64,000 nt of DNA from Bradyrhizobium sp. BRP22 (lineage in GTDB: Bacteria > Pseudomonadota > Alphaproteobacteria > Rhizobiales > Xanthobacteraceae), in NCBI RefSeq assembly GCF_020194175.1, contig NZ_JADYVX010000004.1, positions 186,001 through 250,000 on the forward strand, in the 5' to 3' direction. Below, piece after piece: positions 17,243-25,809 of this stretch. The number at the start of each line of letters is the position of its first letter. The first letter of the stretch is position 1. Made by a program: the position numbers and the translations under genes. A model generated the notes under the pieces. The model did not search any database and was not told the origin of the DNA. It saw nothing but the letters and a program-made list of their open reading frames with translations.

Positions 17243-17875
17243 ATGTTCAGAATAACCAGATTATCAGCAAGGCGCATTGGCCGCAGGCCAAGCTTTCCGG
17301 TGACTGTCCGACCTACCAGAGCGGATGTCGCGTTGGCACATTCTATCGCCCGCAATACCGCGCCTGCTCCGGAGCAGGTGGCCCGCGCCCTGACTTGGGG
17401 CGCCGATGAGAAGGTCCTGCTGGTCGTGGCAGCCGTCGGCTGGCTCGCTTGCCGCGGCTGTGGGGTGCCGCTGCGGCGCGCAGGCAACCATGCTCTCCTC
17501 GTGACGGTCGCTGCATCGCTGCTGCCCCATGGTTTGAAACTTGTGTTCGACCAAACTCGGCCGGACCGTCGAACGGTGATCGGGCACATTCACGGCGTCC
17601 CGCTTTCCGGCAAACGAAAGGATGCTTTTCCCTCAGGTCACGCGCTGCACATGGGTGCCCTCGCATCGGGAGCCAGCGCGTTGCCGCCCGGCCCACGGCA
17701 GGCGATCCGCGCGATCGCGGTCGGCCTGTCGCTCACGCGCATAGTGATTCTGGCCCATTGGGCGAGCGATGTCGTTGCCGGGTTCGCGCTCGGGGCGGTT
17801 CTTGAACGGGCCTTCAGGCTTTGGACCGGCTACCCGAACGGGATTTCAAGGGAGGACGATCATGCCCACTCTTGA
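17243..17875 (+). CDS. PAP2-family membrane phosphatase
   Basis: 210 residues with several hydrophobic segments (residues about 55-75, 80-100, 150-170, 175-195). The three phosphatase signatures are present: KLVFDQTRPDRR, PSGHALHMG, and the SRxxxxxHxxxD block as LTRIVILAHWASDVVAGF. Such enzymes dephosphorylate lipid phosphates such as phosphatidic acid or undecaprenyl pyrophosphate. It is the first gene of a four-gene unit in which each following gene starts before the previous one ends. Confidence 0.82.
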   Translation: MFRITRLSARRIGRRPSFPVTVRPTRADVALAHSIARNTAPAPEQVARALTWGADEKVLLVVAAVGWLACRGCGVPLRRAGNHALLVTVAASLLPHGLKLVFDQTRPDRRTVIGHIHGVPLSGKRKDAFPSGHALHMGALASGASALPPGPRQAIRAIAVGLSLTRIVILAHWASDVVAGFALGAVLERAFRLWTGYPNGISREDDHAHS

Positions 17876-18467
17876 AGACCTGAAGGGATACGTGCAGCGC
17901 GCGACCGGTCTGCTGCGCCCCGGCAAGCGGAAGGCTGTGGATCTCGCGCGAGTGCGAAAGCCTCATACGGTCCGCTTCAAGGACGACGGTCTCGTCCCCA
18001 ATCATCCGCGATGGCCGCTCATTCTCTATCGAAACGCCCTTGTTTTCGATGAGGGCCTCGATGCTGCGGCCGTTATCGAAGACCTGTTTGAAGCGAACGG
18101 ATGGGGAGACAGCTGGCGGGATGGCATCTACGACTACGTGCATTATCACTCCAGGATCCATGAGGCGCTCGGCATCGCGCGCGGTAAGGGCCGCGTTCGG
18201 TTCGGCGGCAACAAGGGAAGGATCTTCACGCTGAAAGCTGGAGACGTCGCGGTTCTTCCCGCCGGCACGGGCCATCAGTGCCTTTCCGCAGACGATGAGT
18301 TCCTCGTCGTCGGGGCCTACCCGCCGACCGGCACATACGACGAGTGCACAAGCGACGAAGACCGTCAGCGGGCGTTGAAGGCCATTCCGAAGGTGTCGGT
18401 GCCGCGCAAGGATCCGGTCTTTGGGGCCGGCGGGCCGCTCACGAAAATCTGGAAGAAAGCGAAATGA
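17862..18467 (+). CDS. YjlB-type cupin protein
   Basis: 201 residues from ATG 17862 with GGGAGGACG upstream; the start overlaps the end of the PAP2 gene by 14 bp. It contains LVPNHPRWPLILYRNAL, YDYVHYHSRIHEALGIARGKGRVRFGG and LKAGDVAVLPAGTGHQCL, i.e. a cupin with metal ligands in HYHSRIHE and GTGHQ. It resembles the YjlB family of unknown function. Coupling to a phosphatase and two membrane proteins suggests a joint envelope or stress role, which is inference. Confidence 0.8.
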   Translation: MPTLEDLKGYVQRATGLLRPGKRKAVDLARVRKPHTVRFKDDGLVPNHPRWPLILYRNALVFDEGLDAAAVIEDLFEANGWGDSWRDGIYDYVHYHSRIHEALGIARGKGRVRFGGNKGRIFTLKAGDVAVLPAGTGHQCLSADDEFLVVGAYPPTGTYDECTSDEDRQRALKAIPKVSVPRKDPVFGAGGPLTKIWKKAK

Positions 18468-18811
18468 CCGAGTACGTCATCCGCTTCCTTGTCGGGGGTG
18501 CCGTCGTATCGGCATTTGCCATGCTGGGCGATCTTCTGCGTCCAAAAAGCTTCGCCGGCCTGTTCGGAGCAGCGCCGTCGGTCGCGCTCGCCACGCTTGG
18601 AATCGCGGTGTATCAGCACGGGGTCAACTACGCCGCCTTGCAAGCCCAGGCGATGATTGCAGGAGCGATTGCGCTCGCCGTCTACAGTGTCGTCGTCTGC
18701 CATCTGCTTGTCCGTGCAAAGCTGCGAGCGGTAACTGCTACGTTGCTATCGCTGGTCGTTTGGCTGGTCGCCGCCTTCGGGCTGCTATTGTTCGCCGGAG
18801 GCCAGACGTGA
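18464..18811 (+). CDS. DUF3147-type membrane protein (first copy)
   Basis: 115 residues, starting at ATG 18464 in a 4-bp ATGA overlap with the cupin gene. Four hydrophobic segments (about 6-26, 38-50, 60-82, 88-112), with LVGGAVVSAFAMLGDLLRPKSFAGLFGAAPSVALATL typical of DUF3147 proteins. Inner-membrane protein of unknown function, translationally coupled to its neighbours. Confidence 0.75.
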   Translation: MTEYVIRFLVGGAVVSAFAMLGDLLRPKSFAGLFGAAPSVALATLGIAVYQHGVNYAALQAQAMIAGAIALAVYSVVVCHLLVRAKLRAVTATLLSLVVWLVAAFGLLLFAGGQT

Positions 18812-19287
18812 GCCCGATCCGGTTTTCGCCGTCATCTCTCAAGGAAGGCCGCTGGTACGAATACATGGTACGCTTCGCGCTCGGCGGCGCTGCGACCGTC
18901 TTTACTGGCCTCGTCAGCAGCCGCTATGGAGCGGTCGTCGGGGGCGTTTTTCTTGCTCTTCCAGCCATTTTCTGCGCAAGCGCGACTCTGATTGAGAAGC
19001 ACGAAATCCGCCGCAAGCGTAAAGCGGGTCTCGCCGGCGAACGCCGCGGGCAAATGGCGGCCGCCGTGGATGCCGCTGGCGCTGCACTTGGCGCGCTTGG
19101 CATGCTGGCCTTTGCGGTGGGGTTTGCGATGCTGGTTTTACGCAGCAACATCCTTGCCGCTTTCGTCGGCGCATCCCTCGCCTGGCTGATTATCGCGGTC
19201 CTGGCTTGGTACGTGCGCCGGAAAATGCGATCGATGCGAACAGTGCAACAGAACAGCGGCTCCGGTTCGCGAACGCGACAGGACTGA
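18808..19287 (+). CDS. DUF3147-type membrane protein (second copy)
   Basis: Starts at GTG 18808 in a 4-bp GTGA overlap with the first copy. 159 residues. YMVRFALGGAATVFTGLVSSRYGAVVGGVFLALPAIFCASATLIEKHE is again DUF3147-like, with a cytoplasmic basic loop (RRKRKAGLAGERRG) and two further helices. The two different DUF3147 proteins in tandem may form a heteromer, like small multidrug-type pairs; that is a guess from arrangement. Confidence 0.75.
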   Translation: MSPIRFSPSSLKEGRWYEYMVRFALGGAATVFTGLVSSRYGAVVGGVFLALPAIFCASATLIEKHEIRRKRKAGLAGERRGQMAAAVDAAGAALGALGMLAFAVGFAMLVLRSNILAAFVGASLAWLIIAVLAWYVRRKMRSMRTVQQNSGSGSRTRQD

Positions 19288-19441
19288 CCGTGTGCGTGGC
19301 GGCCTTTTCATAATGAGGAGGCGGATGATCCCGCTCGCTAGCTCTGGAGCCTCATTTTGGCGAGACCGGATTGCGACAGGGGCCGAGCAGCGGGGATCGC
19401 CGCAGATCATCCCATGACCTGCCGGCGAAAAGGAGACGCGA

Positions 19442-19466
19442 GGAACCGCGATCAGCAGCGCGTGTT
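19442..19466 (+). promoter_or_regulatory. Near-consensus EcfG-type promoter for the ROK-like gene
   Basis: GGAAC, 16 bases, TGTT, one mismatch from consensus, 51 bp before ATG 19518. Confidence 0.45.
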
Positions 19467-19517
19467 GAAAAGAAAACCGCCCGTTTGGTGCCTACGGTTT
19501 TTGTTGCAAGGTTCAGG

Positions 19518-20588
19518 ATGGCTGACGAAACGATCACAACCAGTGGCATAGCCGTGCACGGCGCCTCTCGCCTCCCGTGGGTTGAGATCGACAGTTTCAA
19601 TCTTGAACTGAAAGATGAGGACGAATTCCTCGGGGACCGCGCCAGCAAGGGCGCCTTCCGGGAAATCCTCGAAAAGTGGCGAAAGCCGCTGCGCAAATCT
19701 GGCGAAGACCCTTTCGGCAAGGAGCTTTCCGAAGACATCAGCAAGAAGGAGCTCGACGCCGTCCTTGGCGGCGACGATCCTGAAGCCTCGGTCGTCGTCC
19801 ACAGTGCCATCGAGGACTTCGCGCAGGAGCTTGCGCGCGTAACGCGTCGGTTCCTAAAAACCAAGGCCTGGGAGAAGACCGAGCGCATCGTGGTGGGCGG
19901 CGGTTTTCGGGACAGCCGACTGGGCGAACTCGCCATCGCGCGCGCCGAAATCCTCCTCAAGGCAGACAGCCTCAAGGTTGAGATGCGCCCGATCCATTCT
20001 CACCCGGACGACGCCGGCCTTATCGGGGCGCTATATCTCGCTCCTTCCTGGGTCTTCGAAGCTCACGACTCCATCCTTGCCGTGGACATCGGAGGCACGA
20101 ATATCCGCTGCGGCGTCGTGGAAACGCGTCGCAAGAAGGCGTCGGACCTCTCTAAGGCATGCGTGTGGAAGTTCGAGTTATGGCGTCATGCCGAGGACGA
20201 GCCGTCGCGGGAGAACGCCGTAAAGCGCCTGGTCAAGATGCTCAAAGAACTGATCGCGAAGGCGGAAGACGAGGGATTCAAGCTCGCGCCATTCATCGGC
20301 ATCGCATGCCCAGGCGTCATCGCGAGCGACGGCTCGATCAAAAAGGGTGCGCAGAACCTGCCCGGTAACTGGGAGAGCAGCAAGTTCAATTTGCCGGTGA
20401 GTCTCGTCGAAGCGATCGCACGGATCGGGGAGAACGACACAGCCGTCGTCATGCACAACGATGGTGTCGTGCAGGGACTTTCTGAGGTCCCCTTCATGCA
20501 GGATGTGAAGCGCTGGGGCGTACTGACGATCGGCACCGGTCTCGGTAACGCCCGCTTTACCAATCGCAATGGCAAGGGCGAACGCTGA
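19518..20588 (+). CDS. ROK-type sugar kinase with apparently circularly permuted halves
   Basis: 356 residues from ATG 19518. Residues 90-175 carry what is normally the end of a ROK kinase: a helix pair, then RIVVGGGFRDSRLGE and PDDAGLIGALYLAP. Residues 185-345 carry what is normally the beginning: LAVDIGGTNIRCGVVE (phosphate 1), FIGIACPGVIASDGSI, the catalytic-type Asp in MHND (D315), and LTIGTGLGNARF (phosphate 2), where the protein stops. The Zn-binding HxCxCGxxGC segment of classical ROK proteins is absent. A sugar (glucose-like) kinase role fits the nearby GH13 enzyme. The first 85 residues are of unknown origin. Confidence 0.7.
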   Translation: MADETITTSGIAVHGASRLPWVEIDSFNLELKDEDEFLGDRASKGAFREILEKWRKPLRKSGEDPFGKELSEDISKKELDAVLGGDDPEASVVVHSAIEDFAQELARVTRRFLKTKAWEKTERIVVGGGFRDSRLGELAIARAEILLKADSLKVEMRPIHSHPDDAGLIGALYLAPSWVFEAHDSILAVDIGGTNIRCGVVETRRKKASDLSKACVWKFELWRHAEDEPSRENAVKRLVKMLKELIAKAEDEGFKLAPFIGIACPGVIASDGSIKKGAQNLPGNWESSKFNLPVSLVEAIARIGENDTAVVMHNDGVVQGLSEVPFMQDVKRWGVLTIGTGLGNARFTNRNGKGER

Positions 20589-20965
20589 GTTATTGAGAGA
20601 AGGTGACCCGATCTCGGCTGAAGGAGCGCGATTTGGCCAGGTTGTGAATCGCCGCCTCGGAGGTGACCAAGATCAGCATCTCAGGAAGAACCCCGAATTT
20701 CCTTCCTGGTCGGCGTAGGTAGCGGTCAGCACCGCGATTTCGTTCGGCCCCCAGGGCGACTTTTTGCCGCTTCTGAGGCGAGGTTTCAACGGAGGAACCT
20801 CGCTGACTTCGCAGGTTTATCACCGGAGGGAGGTTGGAGCCGGCGAGTGCAAATATACGGCTGTGGTCGCAGGCGGCCCAGCGAGTCGCTGACGGCAAAC
20901 TGTTGGAGAGGCCGCGATAGCCGACACTCACCCTACAATCCCTAAAGATTTGAAGGAGGCACGTG
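20589..20965. other. Gene-free 377 bp
   Basis: A minus-strand ORF (20590-20931) has an unconvincing Arg/Ser-rich composition and no ribosome-binding site. A small hairpin AGGTTT...AACCT lies near 20780. Nothing else was recognised. Confidence 0.5.
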
Positions 20966-21127
20966 GTGAACCAACCGACTGAAAAGGAAATCGAGAAGCG
21001 CGCCTATGAGATATGGGAGCGGAGCGGCAAACCCGAAGGCAGGGAAGAAGAGTTCTGGCGGTTGGCGGAGCAGGAGTTGCGAAACGAGGATAAGTCATCT
21101 CCCCTCCGTACTCCAGACAGCCTGTAA
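20966..21127 (+). CDS. DUF2934 family small protein
   Basis: 53 residues from GTG 20966 (or the GTG three bases earlier), with AAGGAGG upstream. The sequence NQPTEKEIEKRAYEIWERSGKPEGREEEFWRLAEQEL is the complete DUF2934 motif (IRxRAYxIWExxGxPxGxxxEFWxxAExEL). Short soluble helical protein of unknown function that is frequent beside stress genes in rhizobia. It precedes the next membrane-protein gene by 22 bp. Confidence 0.85.
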   Translation: MNQPTEKEIEKRAYEIWERSGKPEGREEEFWRLAEQELRNEDKSSPLRTPDSL

Positions 21128-21149
21128 ACAGAGAAGAAGCGCTTACCGG

Positions 21150-21704
21150 ATGCCTCATTCCGTAGCGGCCGAAACCGTATTGCTGTACTTTGTGCTGCCC
21201 CTCTGGTTATTGGCCGGCTTTGCTGATTACCTTTGCCATCGCGCTTCTCGGATTGAGACGACGAGCGGCTATAAGGAATCTCTGCTTCATCTGTTGATGT
21301 TGATCGAGCTGGCGATACCACTGCTGGCGGCGATTTTTTTGGAGATCAACGCTCTTATTATTGCGGCTATGATCGCCGGTTTCGTTGTGCATCAGCTGAC
21401 AGCCCTCTGGGACACAACATTCGCCAGCCATAAGCGGCTTGTTACGCCCATCGAACAGCAGGTCCACAGTTTTCTTGAGCTGATGCCCCTTATGGCGATG
21501 GTTATCGTGATTATCTTGAACTGGCCGCAATTCCTTAGCCTCTGGGGGCTGGGTTCTGAGCCCGCAAGTTATGAACTCGTCCTGAAGCGAGAGCCATTAC
21601 CCCTGGCTTACGTGGCTGCATTCTTATTCGCAGTCCTGATGTTTGAAGTCCTTCCCTATATGGAGGAATTCATTCGAGGCATACGGTCGCGGACGAGGGC
21701 TTAA
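21150..21704 (+). CDS. Conserved multi-pass membrane protein
   Basis: 184 residues from ATG 21150. Five likely membrane segments (about 8-25, 45-65, 65-85, 110-130, 150-170). Conserved-looking polar residues fall around the helices: DYLCHRASRIE, HLLMLIE, FVVHQLTALWDTTFASHKRLVTPIEQQVHSFLEL. The spaced His and Glu residues recall membrane di-metal proteins, but I cannot assign a family. It opens a three-gene unit with the SDR-DoxX and DUF2269 genes. Confidence 0.7.
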   Translation: MPHSVAAETVLLYFVLPLWLLAGFADYLCHRASRIETTSGYKESLLHLLMLIELAIPLLAAIFLEINALIIAAMIAGFVVHQLTALWDTTFASHKRLVTPIEQQVHSFLELMPLMAMVIVIILNWPQFLSLWGLGSEPASYELVLKREPLPLAYVAAFLFAVLMFEVLPYMEEFIRGIRSRTRA

Positions 21705-21726
21705 CTCCGAACGCGGAGGACCATCA

Positions 21727-23004
21727 ATGAAGGTTGCCGTCATCGGAGGGACAGGACTGTTAGGGTCCGCGATTGTGGCTGACCTGTCCTCGCGCGGCCA
21801 CTCAGTAATTTCCATGAGTAGAAGCGCAGGCATTGCGAGTCCGGGCGCTATCTCGGTCGACCTTAACGAGGCGACGTCTCCCTCTTACTGGCTGCCCCAT
21901 CTCGATGGCGTAGAGGCCGTAGTCAATTGCGCCGGGGTGCTCCAGGATAGCACAAAGGAGTCCACGTCAATGGTCCATCACCGCGGCGTCGCGAATCTCT
22001 TTGCCGCGTGCGAGCAACTCAAAATCCGCCGAGTGATCCATTTCTCCGCGATCGGCGTAGACCGGCAAACCCCCAGCGCGTTCTCAGAAACGAAGTTATC
22101 TGGCGACAAGGCTCTGATGGGGCGTGACCTCGACTGGATTATCTTGCGTCCGTCCGTCGTGATCGGTCGGGCGGCCTATGGGGCCAGCGCGCTCATGCGA
22201 GGCTTGGCGGCCCTCCCGGCTCTGCCGGTAATGCCGAACACAGGACAGCTCCAGATCGTCCTGCTTGAGGACGTCGTGCAAACAGTGCAGCATTGTCTAG
22301 AGCCCGGTGCGCCCACACGGACAGTTGTCGAACTGGTCGGCCCGCATCGCCATTCTTTCCATGAAGTCATTGCACTGATCCGCCGTTGGTACCGTTGGCC
22401 TCCGGCGCACGAGATCCGTTTGCCGAATTTTGCTTCGAGCGTGATGTACAAACTGGGTGACATGATTTCGCTTTTGGGCTGGCGCCCCCCGTTACGCAGC
22501 ACTGCCGAGCGGGAGATCAGGCGAGGCGCGGTCGGCGATCTTGAAGACATGCAACGGCTTGGGCTACATCCAAAAGGCCTTCCGGATTTCTTCGCCTCCG
22601 AACCAGCTTCAGTGCAGGAACGTTGGTTTGCGCGCATGTACTTGCTCAAGCCAGCGATATTTATCGTGCTATCTCTATTCTGGATCTCGACCGCCTTTGT
22701 CTCACTGGGGCCGGGCTGGGACTACGGTATGGGCCTCATGGGCGAGGGCGGCGTCGAAGGAACGAGTGCGGCGCTCACGGTGGTCGCCGGCGCATTATCC
22801 GACCTGGTGATTGGACTCGCGATTGCCTATCGCCCAACCAGCCGGTACGGACTGTATGCGGCGATCGCGATTTCCTTCACTTACGCGATCATCGGGACCA
22901 TACTTGTGCCTCGCCTATGGGCCGATCCGCTTGGACCGATGCTGAAAATTTGGCCGATTATCGTCCTGCATTTCGCAGCGCTGGCTGTTCTTGAAGATCG
23001 ATGA
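21727..23004 (+). CDS. SDR-DoxX fusion: NAD(P)-binding epimerase-like domain plus DoxX-like membrane domain
   Basis: 425 residues from ATG 21727 with GGAGG upstream. Residues 1-300 are an atypical SDR with MKVAVIGGTGLLGSAIVADL and a VNCAGVL segment, of the NDUFA9-like type that often lacks the active-site Tyr-Lys. Residues 305-425 hold four hydrophobic segments (YLLKPAIFIVLSLFWISTAF ... IIVLHFAALAVLEDR) of DoxX-like type. It would place a nucleotide-binding domain on the inner membrane. The next gene starts inside its last codons. Confidence 0.83.
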   Translation: MKVAVIGGTGLLGSAIVADLSSRGHSVISMSRSAGIASPGAISVDLNEATSPSYWLPHLDGVEAVVNCAGVLQDSTKESTSMVHHRGVANLFAACEQLKIRRVIHFSAIGVDRQTPSAFSETKLSGDKALMGRDLDWIILRPSVVIGRAAYGASALMRGLAALPALPVMPNTGQLQIVLLEDVVQTVQHCLEPGAPTRTVVELVGPHRHSFHEVIALIRRWYRWPPAHEIRLPNFASSVMYKLGDMISLLGWRPPLRSTAEREIRRGAVGDLEDMQRLGLHPKGLPDFFASEPASVQERWFARMYLLKPAIFIVLSLFWISTAFVSLGPGWDYGMGLMGEGGVEGTSAALTVVAGALSDLVIGLAIAYRPTSRYGLYAAIAISFTYAIIGTILVPRLWADPLGPMLKIWPIIVLHFAALAVLEDR

Positions 23005-23480
23005 TGCTGTACTTCGTTCTCAAGTACCTACATATCGTCGGCGCCGCGGTCTTGCTTGGCACAGGATCCGGCATTGCATTCTTCATGCTTGCAGCTCACC
23101 TCGGCGGAAAGCCCTCCGTCGTCGCGGGCGTCGCCCGAATTGTTGTGATTGCGGATTTTATCTTCACGGCCACCGCCGTCGTTGCACAGCCCATCACGGG
23201 CTCGCTGCTCGTGCTGCACGTCGGCTACTCCTTCTGGGAAGGATGGATCGTTTGGTCGATGGTGCTGTACGTCATCACCGGAGCACTGTGGCTGCCAGTC
23301 GTCTGGATGCAAATGCGCCTGAGGGATCTTGCGTCAATCGCAGTGGCAAAAGGTTCGCCTTTGCCGCCTGAATATTACCGAATTTTCTGGTTGTGGTTTG
23401 CCTTCGGCATTCCAGCGTTCATGGCGGTGGGCGCTATACTCTGGCTGATGATAGCCAAACCTCAACTCCCGTTTTCTTGA
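23001..23480 (+). CDS. DUF2269 family membrane protein
   Basis: 159 residues, ATG 23001 overlapping the SDR-DoxX stop by 4 bp. LYFVLKYLHIVGAAVLLGTGSGIAFFMLAAH and ITGSLLVLHVGYSFWEGWIVWSMVLYVITGALWLPVVWMQMRL are the DUF2269 pattern, with four membrane helices and a conserved helix-1 histidine that could bind heme or metal. The translational coupling indicates it works with the SDR-DoxX protein; the reaction is unknown. Confidence 0.82.
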   Translation: MMLYFVLKYLHIVGAAVLLGTGSGIAFFMLAAHLGGKPSVVAGVARIVVIADFIFTATAVVAQPITGSLLVLHVGYSFWEGWIVWSMVLYVITGALWLPVVWMQMRLRDLASIAVAKGSPLPPEYYRIFWLWFAFGIPAFMAVGAILWLMIAKPQLPFS

Positions 23481-23574
23481 AGCGTGGGAGCAATCGCCGA
23501 GCAGACCAGGATGCTCCGCTCGCGATCGACTGCCAGCTTGCATAATTGTCGGCCTGCGGGGCACGGTCGACCGG

Positions 23575-23799
23575 CTATGTGAGGATACCTGTTAGGCCGC
23601 CGATCATCTTCAAGAACGCCTGGTGTTCAGGCGCGCCGCTGTCATTGGCCAAAAACTCTGCGAGTCCGATTTTTGTAACGTCTCCTCCGGCAAATATGTT
23701 CGTCTCATGCAAAATGAATACGCCCTTGCAGTCCTGACAAAGCCACCAGCTATCGCCGTTTTCGCTTTGATGGATCTTGCGTTGTCTGCTCAGGGACAT
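23575..23799 (-). CDS. Small conserved hypothetical protein
   Basis: 74 residues from ATG 23799 with GGAGAG eight bases upstream: MSLSRQRKIHQSENGDSWWLCQDCKGVFILHETNIFAGGDVTKIGLAEFLANDSGAPEHQAFLKMIGGL. The WWLCxDxxGVFxLHExNxxxGGxVTKIxLxxFLxxxxxxPEHQALLxMI pattern is one I recognise from many Bradyrhizobium hypothetical proteins. Beta-rich, soluble; function unknown. Confidence 0.72.
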   Translation of the reverse strand: MSLSRQRKIHQSENGDSWWLCQDCKGVFILHETNIFAGGDVTKIGLAEFLANDSGAPEHQAFLKMIGGLTGILT

Positions 23800-23984
23800 G
23801 GAAAGAGCTCTCCACGGCCAACCAGCCGAACGGAAATGCGTTCCTAATGACGGCAACGTGCCACTACGCGTGGCTTTCAACGCTTCATGTGAACTGCAAT
23901 GCGACAGAGCGGGGGCCGATGCGAGCGAACTGCCACGCGTCTAGTAGAATGACGGAAGTGGCCTGAGACGCCGCGGTGCTCGTA

Positions 23985-24010
23985 GGAACAAAGATCTCTT
24001 CCCGGAGGTT
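23985..24010 (+). promoter_or_regulatory. Near-consensus EcfG-type promoter for the GH13 gene
   Basis: GGAAC, 17 bases, GGTT, one mismatch from consensus, 54 bp before GTG 24065. Confidence 0.4.
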
Positions 24011-24064
24011 GAAGACCGCCTAGGTTGGGCGACGCTGGCGTCATCAAGGGAGACTGCTTTCCGC

Positions 24065-25684
24065 GTGAGTAGGAGTGCACCGCCGAGGAAATCCGCACCT
24101 GCTTCCAATGAAACGTGGTGGCGTAGCGCGGTCGTCTACGAGATCGCCGTGGTGTCATTTCAGGACAGCAACGGCGACGGACAGGGGGACTTGGTCGGCC
24201 TTCTGCAGCGTATCGACTATCTCACTTGGCTTGGCGTCGGCGCGGTATGGCTGACGCCCATCTACAAGAGCCCCAATCATGACTTCGGCTATGACATTGC
24301 CGATTTCTGCTCGGTCGATCCGCGTTTCGGCAGCCTGGAAGATTTCGATCACCTGCTACGTGCTTTGCACGATTCAGGCATCCGGCTCATTCTCGATCTC
24401 GTTCCCAATCATACCTCCGATCAGCACGCCTGGTTTGGGGAAAGCAGCGCCTCGCGAAACAACCCGAAGGCCGATTGGTATCTGTGGGCGGAAGCTGGCG
24501 CCAATGGTGGTCCGCCGAACAACTGGCTCAGCCGTTTCGGAGGCAGTGCTTGGGAATGGTGTGAGGAGCGCCGGCAGTTCTACTATCATTCATTTCTGCC
24601 GAGCCAGCCGGACCTCAACTGGCGAAACCCCGAGGTCCGAGAAGCCATCGCAGCCGTGATGCGGTTCTGGCTCGAGCGCGGCGTCGACGGTTTCCGGGTT
24701 GATGCGAGCGCTGTGTTGATCAAGGATGATCTGCTGCGCGACAATCCGCCGGACCCGGAGGCCAACGACAAGACGCCACCTCCTCAGGCCTTCATGCCCC
24801 TGTTTACGGACGACAGGCCGGAAGCCATGCGCTGCATCGAATACGTCAGGGAAGTTCTGGACCGGTATGACGGAAAACTTCTCTGCGGCGAGGTGCAGGG
24901 CAAGACTGATCGGATCGGCCATTTCTACGGAAACAGCAAGCCGCGCCTGCACCTGCCGCTGAACTTCGCATTGCTCGATTCGGAATGGAATGCGATCTCG
25001 CTTCAGGCGACGATCGATGCCTATTTCAATGCGCTTCCGCAAGGTGCCTGGCCGGACTTCGTGATCGGCGGACATGACAAGCACCGGGTCGCCAGCAAAG
25101 TAGGTCAGTCTCAGGCACGTGTTCTTGCGATGCTGCTGATGACGATCAGGGGCACACCGTTCCTGTTCGCCGGCGATGAGATCGGTTCGGAACAGGTCCC
25201 GATTCCATCGGACCGCGTCCAGGACCCGTTTGAAAAACTCATGAAGGGCTTTGACCTCGGTCGCGATCCTGAGCGGGCACCCTTGCGTTGGGACGACACG
25301 GAGGGAGGCGGGTTCACCAGTGGCGAACCCTGGTTGCCGCTGAGCCGGGACCGCACCCGCAATATCAAAGCCCAACAGGGCGATCGGAATTCGCTCTTGA
25401 ACCTCTATCGTGAACTCATTGCATTGCGCCGGGAGGAGCCTTGCCTGTTGCAGGGAGAGTATCTGCCGCGCCGGGCACAGAACGACGTCTTCTCGTTCGG
25501 GCGCAGGATGAACGATACGGAAATCCTCGTTGGCCTCAATTTTTCCGGAGAACCACGGCTTTGGGTGTGGGAAGGCTGCGGCGTCCGATTGTTATCGACT
25601 GGTCTAGACCGCAACCAGGAAAAAGTAGCGGGACCAATCCACCTGAAGCCGAACGAGGGAGTCATCGTCAAAGTAAGTCGTTGA
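24065..25684 (+). CDS. GH13 alpha-glucosidase / alpha-amylase family enzyme
   Basis: 539 residues from GTG 24065. Complete GH13 barrel: YEIAVVSFQDSNGDGQGDL at the start, DLVPNHTSDQ (region I), GFRVDAS with nucleophile D213, LLCGEV with acid/base E276, and GGHDKHR with the transition-state Asp D338; a C-terminal beta domain follows. The subtype is oligo-1,6-glucosidase, alpha-glucosidase or trehalose-hydrolase-like. There is no signal peptide, so it acts in the cytoplasm on small alpha-glucans or trehalose. With the ROK-like kinase it could release and phosphorylate glucose. Confidence 0.88.
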   Translation: MSRSAPPRKSAPASNETWWRSAVVYEIAVVSFQDSNGDGQGDLVGLLQRIDYLTWLGVGAVWLTPIYKSPNHDFGYDIADFCSVDPRFGSLEDFDHLLRALHDSGIRLILDLVPNHTSDQHAWFGESSASRNNPKADWYLWAEAGANGGPPNNWLSRFGGSAWEWCEERRQFYYHSFLPSQPDLNWRNPEVREAIAAVMRFWLERGVDGFRVDASAVLIKDDLLRDNPPDPEANDKTPPPQAFMPLFTDDRPEAMRCIEYVREVLDRYDGKLLCGEVQGKTDRIGHFYGNSKPRLHLPLNFALLDSEWNAISLQATIDAYFNALPQGAWPDFVIGGHDKHRVASKVGQSQARVLAMLLMTIRGTPFLFAGDEIGSEQVPIPSDRVQDPFEKLMKGFDLGRDPERAPLRWDDTEGGGFTSGEPWLPLSRDRTRNIKAQQGDRNSLLNLYRELIALRREEPCLLQGEYLPRRAQNDVFSFGRRMNDTEILVGLNFSGEPRLWVWEGCGVRLLSTGLDRNQEKVAGPIHLKPNEGVIVKVSR

Positions 25685-25761
25685 GTGCGCCGCGAAAAGA
25701 GCGGGCAAAGAGTTGGGCAGACCGCGGTCTGGCCGAAGAGTCCCCGCCGACCCATACCGAT

Positions 25762-25786
25762 GGAACCCTTTTTCCGCCCTCCCGTT
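25762..25786 (+). promoter_or_regulatory. Perfect EcfG-type promoter for the FAD-Rieske gene
   Basis: GGAAC, 16 bases, CGTT, ending 23 bp before ATG 25810. Exact match to the general stress sigma consensus. Confidence 0.75.
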
Positions 25787-25809
25787 GGCCCTCTTTGAGA
25801 GGGTGCGTC

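Noticed and set aside
20590..20931. 113-residue minus-strand ORF
   Set aside because: No ribosome-binding site, Ser/Arg-rich with no family resemblance, and no coding-like character.
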